Origin: Bacillota bacterium
GTDB lineage: Bacteria; Bacillota; Clostridia; Lachnospirales; Lachnospiraceae
Direction of reading: 5' to 3'
Length of the DNA stretch: 64,000 bases
Assembly: GCA_023439505.1 (NCBI GenBank)
Contig: JAEXNR010000024.1
Location: 1 to 64,000, forward strand
The position numbers and the translations under genes are program-made. Below the pieces are notes generated by a model that had not been told where the DNA came from, made no database searches, and saw nothing but the letters and a program-made list of their open reading frames with translations. Of the stretch, positions 1 to 8,084 are shown piece after piece. The first letter of the stretch is position 1. Every line of letters starts with the position of its first letter.

Positions 1-1989
1 TTACACGCTGGAAGGCTGGTACACAGAGGAAGAACTCACCAATAAGGTAACCTTCCCGTACACAGTTACAGCAGATGCAACCATATATGCCAAGTGGACG
101 ATTAACGAATATGCAGTCAATTTCAACTCCAATGGTGGAAGTACAGTAACTCCGATTACCCAGGATTACAACACAACAATCGCTACAGCCCCTGTAAGTA
201 CAAAGACAGGTTATACGCTGGAAGGCTGGTACACAGAGGAAGAACTCACCAATAAGGTAACCTTCCCGTACACAATTACAGCAGATGCAACCTTGTATGC
301 CAAGTGGACGATTAACGAATATGCAGTCAGCTTTAACACTGATGGTGGAAGCGCAATAACTCCAATTACCCAGGATTACAACACAACAATCATGACGGCT
401 CCAGTAAGCACAAAAACAGGGTACACGCTGGAGGGATGGTACACAGAGGAAGAACTCACCAATAAGGTAACCTTCCCGTATACAATCACAGCAGGTGCAA
501 CCTTATATGCCAAGTGGACGATTAACGAATATGCAGTCATCTTCAACGCCAACGGTGGAAGCACAGTCGATACTGTGACCCAGGATTACAACACAGCAAT
601 CGCTACAGCCCCTGTAAGCACAAAGACAGGTTACACGCTGGAAGGCTGGTACACAGAGGAAGGACTCACCAATAAGGTAATATTCCCGTACACAATCACA
701 GCAGCTGCAACCCTGTATGCCAAGTGGACAATTAACGAATATGCAGTCAGCTTCAACACCAACGGTGGAAGCGCAGTAACTCCGATCACAAAGGACTATA
801 ACACAACAATCGCTACAGCCCCTGTAAGCACAAAAACAGGTTACACGCTGGAAGGCTGGTACACAGAGGAAGGACTCACCAATAAGGTAACCTTCCCGTA
901 TACGATCACAGCAGGTGCAACCCTGTATGCCAAGTGGACAATCAATGAATATGCAGTCAGCTTCAACACCAACGGTGGAAGTGCAGTCGATACTGTGACC
1001 CAGGATTACAACACAACAATCGCTACAGCTCCAGTAAGTACAAAGACAGGTTATACGCTGGAAGGCTGGTACACCGAGGAAGAACTCACCAATAAGGTAA
1101 CATTTCCATACATAATCACAGCAGATGCAACCCTTTATTCGAGGTGGGCGATTAATGAATATGCAGTCATCTTCGACACTAACGGTGGAAGCACAGTTGA
1201 TACTGTGATCCAGGATTACAACACAGCAATCACTACAGCCCCTGTAAGTACAAAGACAGGTTATACGCTGGAAGGCTGGTACACAGAGGAAGAACTCACC
1301 AATAGGGTAACCTTCCCGTATACAATCACAGCCGATGCAACCTTATATGCCAAGTGGATGGTGAATGAATATGCAGTCAGCTTCAACACCAACGGTGGAA
1401 GCGCAGTAACCCCGATTACCCAGGATTACAACACAGCAATCACAACAGCCCCTGTAAGCACAAAGACAGGTTACACACTGGAAGGCTGGTATACAGAGGA
1501 AGAACTCACCAATAAGGTAACCTTCCCGTATACAATTACATCCGATGCAACCTTGTATGCCAAGTGGACGGTGAATGAATATGCAGTCAGCTTCAACACC
1601 AACGGTGGAAGTGCAATAACTCCGATTACCCAGGACTATAACACAGCAATCACTACAGCCCCTGTAAGCACAAAGACAGGCTACACGTTAGAAGGCTGGT
1701 ACACAGAGGAAGAACTCACCAATAAGGTAACCTTCCCGTATACAATCACAGCAGGTGCAACCCTATATGCGAAGTGGACAGTGAACGAATATACAGTCAA
1801 CTTTAACACCAACGGTGGAAGTGCAGTAACTCCGATTACCCAGGACTATAACACAACAATCACTACAGCCCCTGTAAGCACAAAGACAGGCTACACGTTA
1901 GAAGGCTGGTACACGAATGAAGGACTCACGAACAAGGCAGTATTCCCGTACACGATAACAGCAGGTACAACCCTGTATGCCAAGTGGAC
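1..1989 (+). repeat. Tandem 210-bp coding repeats
   Basis: The unit beginning TACACGCTGGAAGGCTGGT recurs at 1, 211, 421, 631, 841, 1051, 1261, 1471, 1681 and 1891, exactly every 210 bp with no indel. The tenth copy diverges after about 1989. Copies differ mostly by synonymous or conservative changes (for example EEEL versus EEGL, and TPIT versus DTVT variants). The array continues beyond the left edge of the window. Confidence 0.95.
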
Positions 1990-3646
1990 GCAGAATTCCA
2001 CAGATAATGGCGGTCTCACCCCGGGTAATCCCGGCAGCCAGACCAGCGGCTCCGGCACTGAGACGATAACAGTTGATGTAAAGCAAGGCAATACAGACAA
2101 TACTGCAGCTCAAATTACAATTGAACGGACAACCGGGGCGGACGGCAAGAAGTCGGATACGGTAACTTACAGCCAGGATAAAGCAGTTGAAACGGTGACC
2201 AAACTGAAAGAAGAAGGCAAGGATACCGCAAGAATTGTAATACCTGATACGAAGGGCGAAGTGGCTGAGACAACAGTTTCAATTCCTTTGAAATCACTCA
2301 CTGCCCTGTCAGACGGAGAGATTACCCTCCAGATCGACACGGCTGGCGTGAAGGTTGACATCTCCAAGGAAACCCTGAAAGGCATTACTCGTGCTTCTGA
2401 TGACGATTTATACTTCCGTGTGGTACCGGTAAAGGATGAGACGAAGAAGGAGACTGCCGTAATTAATGCAATGGAGACAGCGATTACAGTCAGCGGTAAT
2501 CCCAATAGTACGGTATCTATTGTCGGAAGTCCCGTTACCATTGAAACAAATATGCCCTTTACAGCAGCAGACATCACGGTTCCTTTATACGGAATTACAA
2601 TCCCCTCAGACATGTCTGAAAGGGCAGCATTCTTACAGCACTTGGCGGTATACATCGAGCACTCGGATGGTGAGAAGGAGCTGGTACAGGGTGAATTGAT
2701 AGAGTACCGTGACGGTGTCTATGGAATTAAGGTACATATCAATAAGTTCAGTACATTTACTGTAGTAAAAACCGATGCATTTGCAAAGTCCGCTGAGAAA
2801 AATATCCTGAAGATGATTGTTCCTTCGGATGCAACAATAAAAGGAACGAAAATTACATCCAAGGTGGGAAGAGAAGTAACCTCCTTAACCGTAAAGCTTC
2901 AAGTAAGTGGAGAAGCAAGCTGGAAACTCTATTCGGATAAGAGTTGTAGGAAGGAAATCAAAGACAAGAAGCTTACGTTAGTTACCGGAATGAATACGGT
3001 ATATGTAAAGGTAACTGCAGAAGACGGAAGTTATCAAATCTATACTATGACCATTACCAAAGCGGCGGCGCCTATTACGGTAAGCTATGGGTTCTACCCT
3101 CTGCAGCTAATGACAAAGGGAGGAGCTAATTCACAGAGCCTGACCTTTACAAAGGTGACTGGAGCTGATGGGTATGTTGTTTACGGCGCACCCAGCGGAC
3201 TGGATACTCATCTGGCAAAGATAGCAGATTTAAAAGCAGGTATAACCAGCTATAAGATTACCGGATTGAAAGCAAATACCTACTATAAATATCAGGTAAA
3301 AGCATACAAGCTGGTAAATGGTAAAAGGGTACTCCTTGCAGTTTCTAAAGTGGCGTATTCCACGACGACCAGCAAGAAATATGCCGATCCTGCGAAGGTA
3401 ACATCCAATGTTTCAAGCATTTCTCTGAGCGCAGGAAAATCACAGGCAATTAAATGTGAAATTGTACTGGCAAAGAACAAAACAAACAATAAACACATAG
3501 ACGAAATCAGATATGAATCAACAGATAAAACAATCGCAATCATTGACAGTAACGGAAAGATCACTGCAAAAGCAAAAGGCACCTGCGATATCTATGCCTA
3601 CGCCCAGAATGGAGTATATAAGAAGATCAAGGTTACGGTGAGATGA
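2..3646 (+). CDS. InlB B-repeat surface protein, 5' partial
   Basis: The frame is open from base 2, so the N-terminus lies outside the window; 1214 residues are visible. The first two thirds are Listeria-Bacteroides (InlB B/Flg_new) repeats of about 70 residues with the core LEGWYTEEELTNKV and ending YAKW. After them come a Gly/Ser/Pro linker, a beta-rich unknown region, a cadherin-like beta-sandwich domain (about residues 930-1020), a fibronectin type III-like domain and a C-terminal Big_2-type Ig domain. There is no LPXTG motif or C-terminal membrane anchor. Family knowledge suggests a secreted or cell-surface adhesin-like stalk; ligand and function are unknown. A rho-independent terminator follows. 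Confidence 0.85.
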   Translation, partial: YTLEGWYTEEELTNKVTFPYTVTADATIYAKWTINEYAVNFNSNGGSTVTPITQDYNTTIATAPVSTKTGYTLEGWYTEEELTNKVTFPYTITADATLYAKWTINEYAVSFNTDGGSAITPITQDYNTTIMTAPVSTKTGYTLEGWYTEEELTNKVTFPYTITAGATLYAKWTINEYAVIFNANGGSTVDTVTQDYNTAIATAPVSTKTGYTLEGWYTEEGLTNKVIFPYTITAAATLYAKWTINEYAVSFNTNGGSAVTPITKDYNTTIATAPVSTKTGYTLEGWYTEEGLTNKVTFPYTITAGATLYAKWTINEYAVSFNTNGGSAVDTVTQDYNTTIATAPVSTKTGYTLEGWYTEEELTNKVTFPYIITADATLYSRWAINEYAVIFDTNGGSTVDTVIQDYNTAITTAPVSTKTGYTLEGWYTEEELTNRVTFPYTITADATLYAKWMVNEYAVSFNTNGGSAVTPITQDYNTAITTAPVSTKTGYTLEGWYTEEELTNKVTFPYTITSDATLYAKWTVNEYAVSFNTNGGSAITPITQDYNTAITTAPVSTKTGYTLEGWYTEEELTNKVTFPYTITAGATLYAKWTVNEYTVNFNTNGGSAVTPITQDYNTTITTAPVSTKTGYTLEGWYTNEGLTNKAVFPYTITAGTTLYAKWTQNSTDNGGLTPGNPGSQTSGSGTETITVDVKQGNTDNTAAQITIERTTGADGKKSDTVTYSQDKAVETVTKLKEEGKDTARIVIPDTKGEVAETTVSIPLKSLTALSDGEITLQIDTAGVKVDISKETLKGITRASDDDLYFRVVPVKDETKKETAVINAMETAITVSGNPNSTVSIVGSPVTIETNMPFTAADITVPLYGITIPSDMSERAAFLQHLAVYIEHSDGEKELVQGELIEYRDGVYGIKVHINKFSTFTVVKTDAFAKSAEKNILKMIVPSDATIKGTKITSKVGREVTSLTVKLQVSGEASWKLYSDKSCRKEIKDKKLTLVTGMNTVYVKVTAEDGSYQIYTMTITKAAAPITVSYGFYPLQLMTKGGANSQSLTFTKVTGADGYVVYGAPSGLDTHLAKIADLKAGITSYKITGLKANTYYKYQVKAYKLVNGKRVLLAVSKVAYSTTTSKKYADPAKVTSNVSSISLSAGKSQAIKCEIVLAKNKTNNKHIDEIRYESTDKTIAIIDSNGKITAKAKGTCDIYAYAQNGVYKKIKVTVR

Positions 3647-3709
3647 TAGAGAGAACTTTTGCTTGAAGAAAAGATATTCTGTTTCAGTGTTTTGAATAAA
3701 GTATTATAT

Positions 3710-3780
3710 AAAAAGGAACAAAATCTGACCGTGAGTATATCAGTATGCCAGGTAGCTTCTGTTCCTTTTTATTTGCAGAA
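3710..3780 (+). terminator. Terminator after the repeat protein
   Basis: AAAAAGGAACA (3710-3720) is the exact reverse complement of TGTTCCTTTTT (3770-3780), which ends in a T-run. The 49-nt loop is long, so confidence is moderate. I see no credible gene from here to the ABC-F leader at about 4000. Confidence 0.55.
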
Positions 3781-3999
3781 TACGAATAGGGAAGGTGCTA
3801 CTGGTTTTCAGGACGAATTGGCTACGATACGAAACTGGAAAAGTGTTTGCAGCTTATATGATATGTTTTAAATTGATATCATAGGAAGGACTTGAATAAT
3901 TATTCAGATTTTAAAATTAAGCATCCGCTGTATTTTGAACAAATCGCTGACTTGGGAGATTAGACCGATACAATACGGATATGAATTTAATGTAAGGGG

Positions 4000-4180
4000 T
4001 TGTTTTGAACTCCTATTTGTGATACTATTAATTCAAGAGTTGAAGAGAGAGGTGAAAGGATGAGAAGATAATTTACTTTTGAGACATGATATTTTGTTAC
4101 TCAGTAACACAATGTATGTGATACTGTTTTTCATGTTGCCAAAAGTAGATTATGATTCTCATAACCTCTCTTTTTTGGTA
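4000..4180 (+). promoter_or_regulatory. Promoter and uORF attenuator of the ABC-F gene
   Basis: A promoter-like TTGTTT (4000-4005), 17-bp spacer and TACTAT (4023-4028) precede a good ribosome site and a three-codon ORF, Met-Arg-Arg-stop (4060-4071). The RNA can fold into a long interrupted hairpin: GAGAGGT with ACCTCTC, ATGAGAA (4060-4066) with TTCTCAT (4156-4162), TACTTTTG (4074-4081) with CAAAAGTA (4140-4147), and an inner GTTAC/GTAAC hairpin. It ends in T6 at 4171-4176, so it is a terminator whose base contains the uORF start codon. Ribosome-mediated attenuation of ABC-F genes is known for vmlR and lmo0919. Stalling on the uORF would block the terminator. The mechanism here is inferred. 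Confidence 0.75.
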
Positions 4181-4274
4181 CCAATTTTTGTAGTTTTATA
4201 GTACATTTGGAGAATAACAGAGAATCAGAATCAGTTTGGGCAGCATATGATTCTTATTTTTTGGAGGAATGTAT

Positions 4275-5789
4275 ATGGCACAAATTAATGTTACGAACCT
4301 TACGTTTTGTTATGAAGGAAGTTTTGATAATATTTTTGAAACGATGTCTTTTTCTATCGATACCAATTGGAAACTTGGACTGATCGGACGGAATGGGAAA
4401 GGGAAAACCACCTTTTTAAACATATTGCTGGGTAAATATCAATACAGCGGTACCATTAGTAAGACTACGGTTTTCGATTATTTTCCGTATGAGATATCCG
4501 ATAAGATGAACACTATGTGCGCATCAGAATTTTTACTTGATTTAAAACCTAATTGTGAAGAATGGCATGTAATATGTGAGCTGGAGAAATTGAAGGCTTC
4601 TGCTGAACTGTTGTATCGTCCTTTTGGAAGTTTAAGCCACGGTGAGCGGACAAAAGTATGTTTGGCTGTTTTGTTCTCCGGAGAAAATGATTTCCTGTTG
4701 ATTGATGAGCCAACAAATCATCTGGATCAGGAAGCCAGAAGCATCGTCAAGGAATATCTTGGGAGCAAGAAAGGATTTATATTGGTATCTCATGATAGAG
4801 ATTTGCTTGATGCATGTATTGATCATATACTTGTCATTAATAGAAAATCATTGGATATTCAAAGCGGAAATTTCTCAAGTTGGTGGGAGAATAAGAGAAG
4901 AAAGGATCAATTTTCTGAGTCCGAAAATGAAAAGCACCTAAGAGAGATAGCTGCCTTAAAACGGGCTGTTGATCAAACGAATCGCTGGGCACAAAAAAGT
5001 GAAGGCAGTAAAATCGGATTTGATCCGGTGAAAGAGCATGACAGGTCAATTGCGACAAGAGCATTTATTGGTGCAAAGACAAAGAAGATGCAAAAACGGG
5101 TAAAACAGTATGAGCATAGGATGGAAAGAGAAATCTCTGAAAAGGAAGAATTGCTTCAGGATATTGAAAATCCGGCAGTGCTTAAAATGAATACACTTGA
5201 GTATCATAAAAATACTTTGATTTACGCAAAGGATTTATCGATAAAGTATGGAGCGGATCATCCGGAAGTACTTCATAGCTTTGACTTTGAAATTAAAAAA
5301 GGAGAACGCATATTTTTGCATGGAAAGAATGGGTGCGGGAAGTCAACCTTTATACATGCTGTTTTGCCAGATCATGATAATTATAATTTTCTAAAGACAG
5401 GAACATTGAATGTCGGTGCTGGCCTGGTGGTGTCCTACATTAATCAGGATACCGGTTTTTTGCATGGAGACATCAAGCAGTTTTGCAGGGAGAGAGAACT
5501 GGATGAAAGCTTGTTTTGTGCACTCTTGCGTCAACTGGATATGGAACGTGTTCAGTTTAGTAAGCAATTGGAGGATTTTTCAGAAGGACAGAAGAAAAAG
5601 GTGTTAATCGCTGCAAGCCTTATGACGCCGGCGCATCTCTATATCTGGGATGAGCCATTAAATTATATAGATATATTTACAAGAATGCAAATTGAAGAGC
5701 TATTGCTGACCCATAAACCGACAATGATTCTAGTAGATCATGATATCAGATTTCAAGAAAAAATAGCTACAAGAATTGTGGAAATGTAG
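4275..5789 (+). CDS. ABC-F ribosomal protection ATPase, Lsa/CplR type
   Basis: This soluble twin-ATPase has no membrane domain. It carries Walker A GRNGKGKTT (about 38-46), signature LSHGE (about 120-124) and Walker B LLIDEPTNHLD (about 141-151). A charged interdomain linker follows, then a second ATPase with GKNGCGKST, FSEGQ and WDEP. The N-terminus and length (504 aa) fit the Lsa/CplR group, which binds the ribosomal E site and dislodges lincosamides, pleuromutilins and streptogramin A. GGAGG lies seven bases before the ATG at 4275; an in-frame ATG at 4269 is too close. The upstream attenuator suggests antibiotic induction. The drug spectrum cannot be read from sequence. Confidence 0.88.
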   Translation: MAQINVTNLTFCYEGSFDNIFETMSFSIDTNWKLGLIGRNGKGKTTFLNILLGKYQYSGTISKTTVFDYFPYEISDKMNTMCASEFLLDLKPNCEEWHVICELEKLKASAELLYRPFGSLSHGERTKVCLAVLFSGENDFLLIDEPTNHLDQEARSIVKEYLGSKKGFILVSHDRDLLDACIDHILVINRKSLDIQSGNFSSWWENKRRKDQFSESENEKHLREIAALKRAVDQTNRWAQKSEGSKIGFDPVKEHDRSIATRAFIGAKTKKMQKRVKQYEHRMEREISEKEELLQDIENPAVLKMNTLEYHKNTLIYAKDLSIKYGADHPEVLHSFDFEIKKGERIFLHGKNGCGKSTFIHAVLPDHDNYNFLKTGTLNVGAGLVVSYINQDTGFLHGDIKQFCRERELDESLFCALLRQLDMERVQFSKQLEDFSEGQKKKVLIAASLMTPAHLYIWDEPLNYIDIFTRMQIEELLLTHKPTMILVDHDIRFQEKIATRIVEM

Positions 5790-5793
5790 GAGG

Positions 5794-6594
5794 ATGCAGT
5801 TGAAAAATATTTTTGTAGAAGGAATTCAAGGAGCAGGGAAGAGTACTTTGCTGAATCAGTTACAAAAAAATATGCCGGAGTATAAGGTTTACAGAGAAGG
5901 AGATATTTCACCAGTAGAACTTGCATGGTGCACTTATATGACAAGGCGGCAATATGAAGATGTATGTATTATGTTTGGGGATATAGGTACAGAGCTAAAG
6001 GTGCACACTGTAACCGAAAGGAGCAGAAAAATCACAGCATATACACGGATTTTAACTGATATACAGGGGTTCCATAAATTTATGGAGCAATTTGAAATAT
6101 ACAATGGAACTATAAAGTTCAGTCAATTTAAAGAAATTATATTAAAAAGATATTTGAAGTTTAATGGATTGGGAAATGTTTTTGAGTGTTCTTTTTTTCA
6201 AAATAGTATAGAATGTATGTTGCTATACTACCAAATGTGTGAGGATGAAATAATGAATTTCTATTTGGAGGCGTATGATATTCTAAAAAGTAAAAGATTT
6301 CGATTGTTATATTTAAATGTAGAGGATATTAACCATACGATAGATATTATAAAAAGAGAAAGAATTGATGAAAAGGGCAATGAAATTTGGTTCTCACTAA
6401 TGCTGCAATATTTAGAAAAATCCCCCCATGGAACAAGACATAATTTAAAAGGACTGGATGGTCTGACGTCCCATTTAAATAGAAGAAGGGATCTTGAGCT
6501 TAAAGTCATTGATCAAATCATAGGAAAAGAGGCATTGGTGTTACATTCAAAAAATTATGATATTGCTGAACTGATAAATTGGTGTGAACATTAG
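5794..6594 (+). CDS. P-loop kinase-like protein of unknown substrate
   Basis: A P-loop GIQGAGKST sits near the N-terminus of this roughly 266-aa protein, resembling deoxynucleoside-kinase or thymidylate-kinase folds. I do not recognise the remainder, which is rich in aromatic and charged residues. It starts within 5-11 bases of the ABC-F stop and so is almost surely co-transcribed with it. AGGAGG (5788-5793) abuts the ATG at 5794; a TTG at 5800 has the ideal six-base spacing and may be the true start. It could modify a small molecule such as an antibiotic or nucleoside, but that is only inferred from position. Confidence 0.6.
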   Translation: MQLKNIFVEGIQGAGKSTLLNQLQKNMPEYKVYREGDISPVELAWCTYMTRRQYEDVCIMFGDIGTELKVHTVTERSRKITAYTRILTDIQGFHKFMEQFEIYNGTIKFSQFKEIILKRYLKFNGLGNVFECSFFQNSIECMLLYYQMCEDEIMNFYLEAYDILKSKRFRLLYLNVEDINHTIDIIKRERIDEKGNEIWFSLMLQYLEKSPHGTRHNLKGLDGLTSHLNRRRDLELKVIDQIIGKEALVLHSKNYDIAELINWCEH

Positions 6595-6630
6595 TCCATT
6601 TTGCAGCTGCATACAGGGGCCTTGGAATAC

Positions 6631-6660
6631 AGGAACCAACACTGGGTTCCTCTTATTTTG
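6631..6660 (+). terminator. Terminator after the ABC-F operon
   Basis: AGGAACC (6631-6637) pairs with GGTTCCT (6645-6651) and is followed by CTTATTTTG. It ends the two-gene unit before the TauE gene. Confidence 0.6.
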
Positions 6661-6763
6661 CCTCAGGCAGGCGTATCTGGTGAGAGAGAAATAGATTAAG
6701 TTTAAGTGTTATGTCAGACATGAATATTACAGACGATAAAGAAGAAAAATAGGAGCAGAAATT

Positions 6764-7522
6764 ATGAATTACTTTATACAGATGATGGATCTTAGTGGGG
6801 TACAATGGGCAGCAGTTATTCTGGTGGCATTTTTGGTTGGTTTCTCCAAGACGGGAATTGGTGGAATGACTATGATCGCCATACCGATTTTAGCAACAAC
6901 CTTTGGGGGCAAGGATTCTACAGGAATGATTTTACCGATGCTGCTGACAGGGGATTTGTTTGCCGTATGTTATTACCGTAAGAATGTGACCTGGAACAAT
7001 GTCTTTAAACCGCTTCCATGGGCATTGTTAGGGCTTTTGTTGGGTGCGGTTGTGGGTAATTATATCAGTGACAAAGCATTCATTACATTAATTGGACTTA
7101 TTATTTTAATATGTCTTGTTTTACTGGTTTACACGGAGAAGAAAGGAAAAGATTTTATTGTTCCAAACGCAGCCTGGTTTTATATTCTCATCGGGATCCT
7201 TAGTGGTTTTTCTTCTATGATAGGAAATGCGGCAGGTCCTATTTTCACAGTCTATTTATTGGCACTGGGCTTTAAGAAAAATGATTTTATGGGTACCAAT
7301 GCATGGTTTTTCTTTATTATTAATTTATCTAAATTACCGCTGCAGATCTTTGTCTGGCATAATATAGGACTTAAGACGCTGACAGTTGCAGCTTTTATGA
7401 TACCCGTATTAACCATAGGGGCAATCCTCGGATATCTGGTTTTAAAGAAAATTAATGAGAAGATTTTTCGTTATATAGTTATTGTTATGACTGCTATTGC
7501 TGTGCTCAGACTTTTGCTGTAA
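6764..7522 (+). CDS. TauE/SafE family permease
   Basis: This 252-aa very hydrophobic protein has about eight membrane segments and the TauE/SafE family N-terminal GxSKTGIGG-type motif (VGFSKTGIGGM), repeated in the second half as GFSSMIGNAAGP. Family members export sulfite, sulfoacetate or related organosulfur anions from the cytoplasm. AGGAG precedes the ATG. It is followed 57 bases later by msrB in the same direction, a plausible but unproven sulfur-related pairing. The substrate is not defined by sequence. Confidence 0.85.
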   Translation: MNYFIQMMDLSGVQWAAVILVAFLVGFSKTGIGGMTMIAIPILATTFGGKDSTGMILPMLLTGDLFAVCYYRKNVTWNNVFKPLPWALLGLLLGAVVGNYISDKAFITLIGLIILICLVLLVYTEKKGKDFIVPNAAWFYILIGILSGFSSMIGNAAGPIFTVYLLALGFKKNDFMGTNAWFFFIINLSKLPLQIFVWHNIGLKTLTVAAFMIPVLTIGAILGYLVLKKINEKIFRYIVIVMTAIAVLRLLL

Positions 7523-7579
7523 AGAAAAGACAGGGACAGATTAAGCGGATGAAGAGCAAAGAAAGAAGGAAACAGGTTC

Positions 7580-8035
7580 ATGAAGGATGATCAGTTTCAG
7601 AAAAAATCCAAAGAAGAGTTACGGGAAAGTCTTACAAAAATACAGTATGAGGTAACGCAGAACAATGCTACAGAGCGGCCTTTTGAAAATGAATACTTCA
7701 ACGAGTATCGTAAAGGAATTTATGTGGACATTACAACAGGAGAACCGCTTTTTGTATCTTCGGATAAGTTTGAATCCGGCTGTGGCTGGCCAAGTTTTGC
7801 GAAACCGATTGAGGAAACCTCCATTGCTTATGTCAAGGATCATAGTCATGGCATGAATCGAACGGAAGTAAGAAGCCGGACAGGGGATGCTCATTTGGGA
7901 CATGTATTTGAAGACGGACCAAGAGAAGCGGGCGGACTCAGATATTGCATAAACAGTGCATCCATTAAATTCATTCCGTTAGAAGATATGGAAAGGGAAG
8001 GGTATCAGGAATACCTTATCTTAATAAAAAAGTAA
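7580..8035 (+). CDS. msrB: Peptide-methionine (R)-S-oxide reductase
   Basis: MsrB repairs the R-epimer of methionine sulfoxide in oxidised cytoplasmic proteins. The 151-aa product has CGWPSF (Cys68, probable resolving Cys), RSRTGDAHLGHVF, and RYCINSASI with catalytic Cys123. The two CxxC zinc motifs of many MsrB enzymes are absent, so this is the zinc-free form. No MsrA domain is fused to it or encoded nearby. Confidence 0.95.
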   Translation: MKDDQFQKKSKEELRESLTKIQYEVTQNNATERPFENEYFNEYRKGIYVDITTGEPLFVSSDKFESGCGWPSFAKPIEETSIAYVKDHSHGMNRTEVRSRTGDAHLGHVFEDGPREAGGLRYCINSASIKFIPLEDMEREGYQEYLILIKK

Positions 8036-8084
8036 GAGTTCAATCCTTTCATTCGTGTTAAAATAGATGGAAGGAGGAGAAAGA

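Noticed and set aside
2115..2655. Long minus-strand frames antisense to the surface protein
   Set aside because: They are shadows of biased codon use in the real gene and have no ribosome sites.
3659..3871. 70-codon plus-strand frame after the repeat protein
   Set aside because: It runs through the terminator stem, has no ribosome site and shows no protein-like features.
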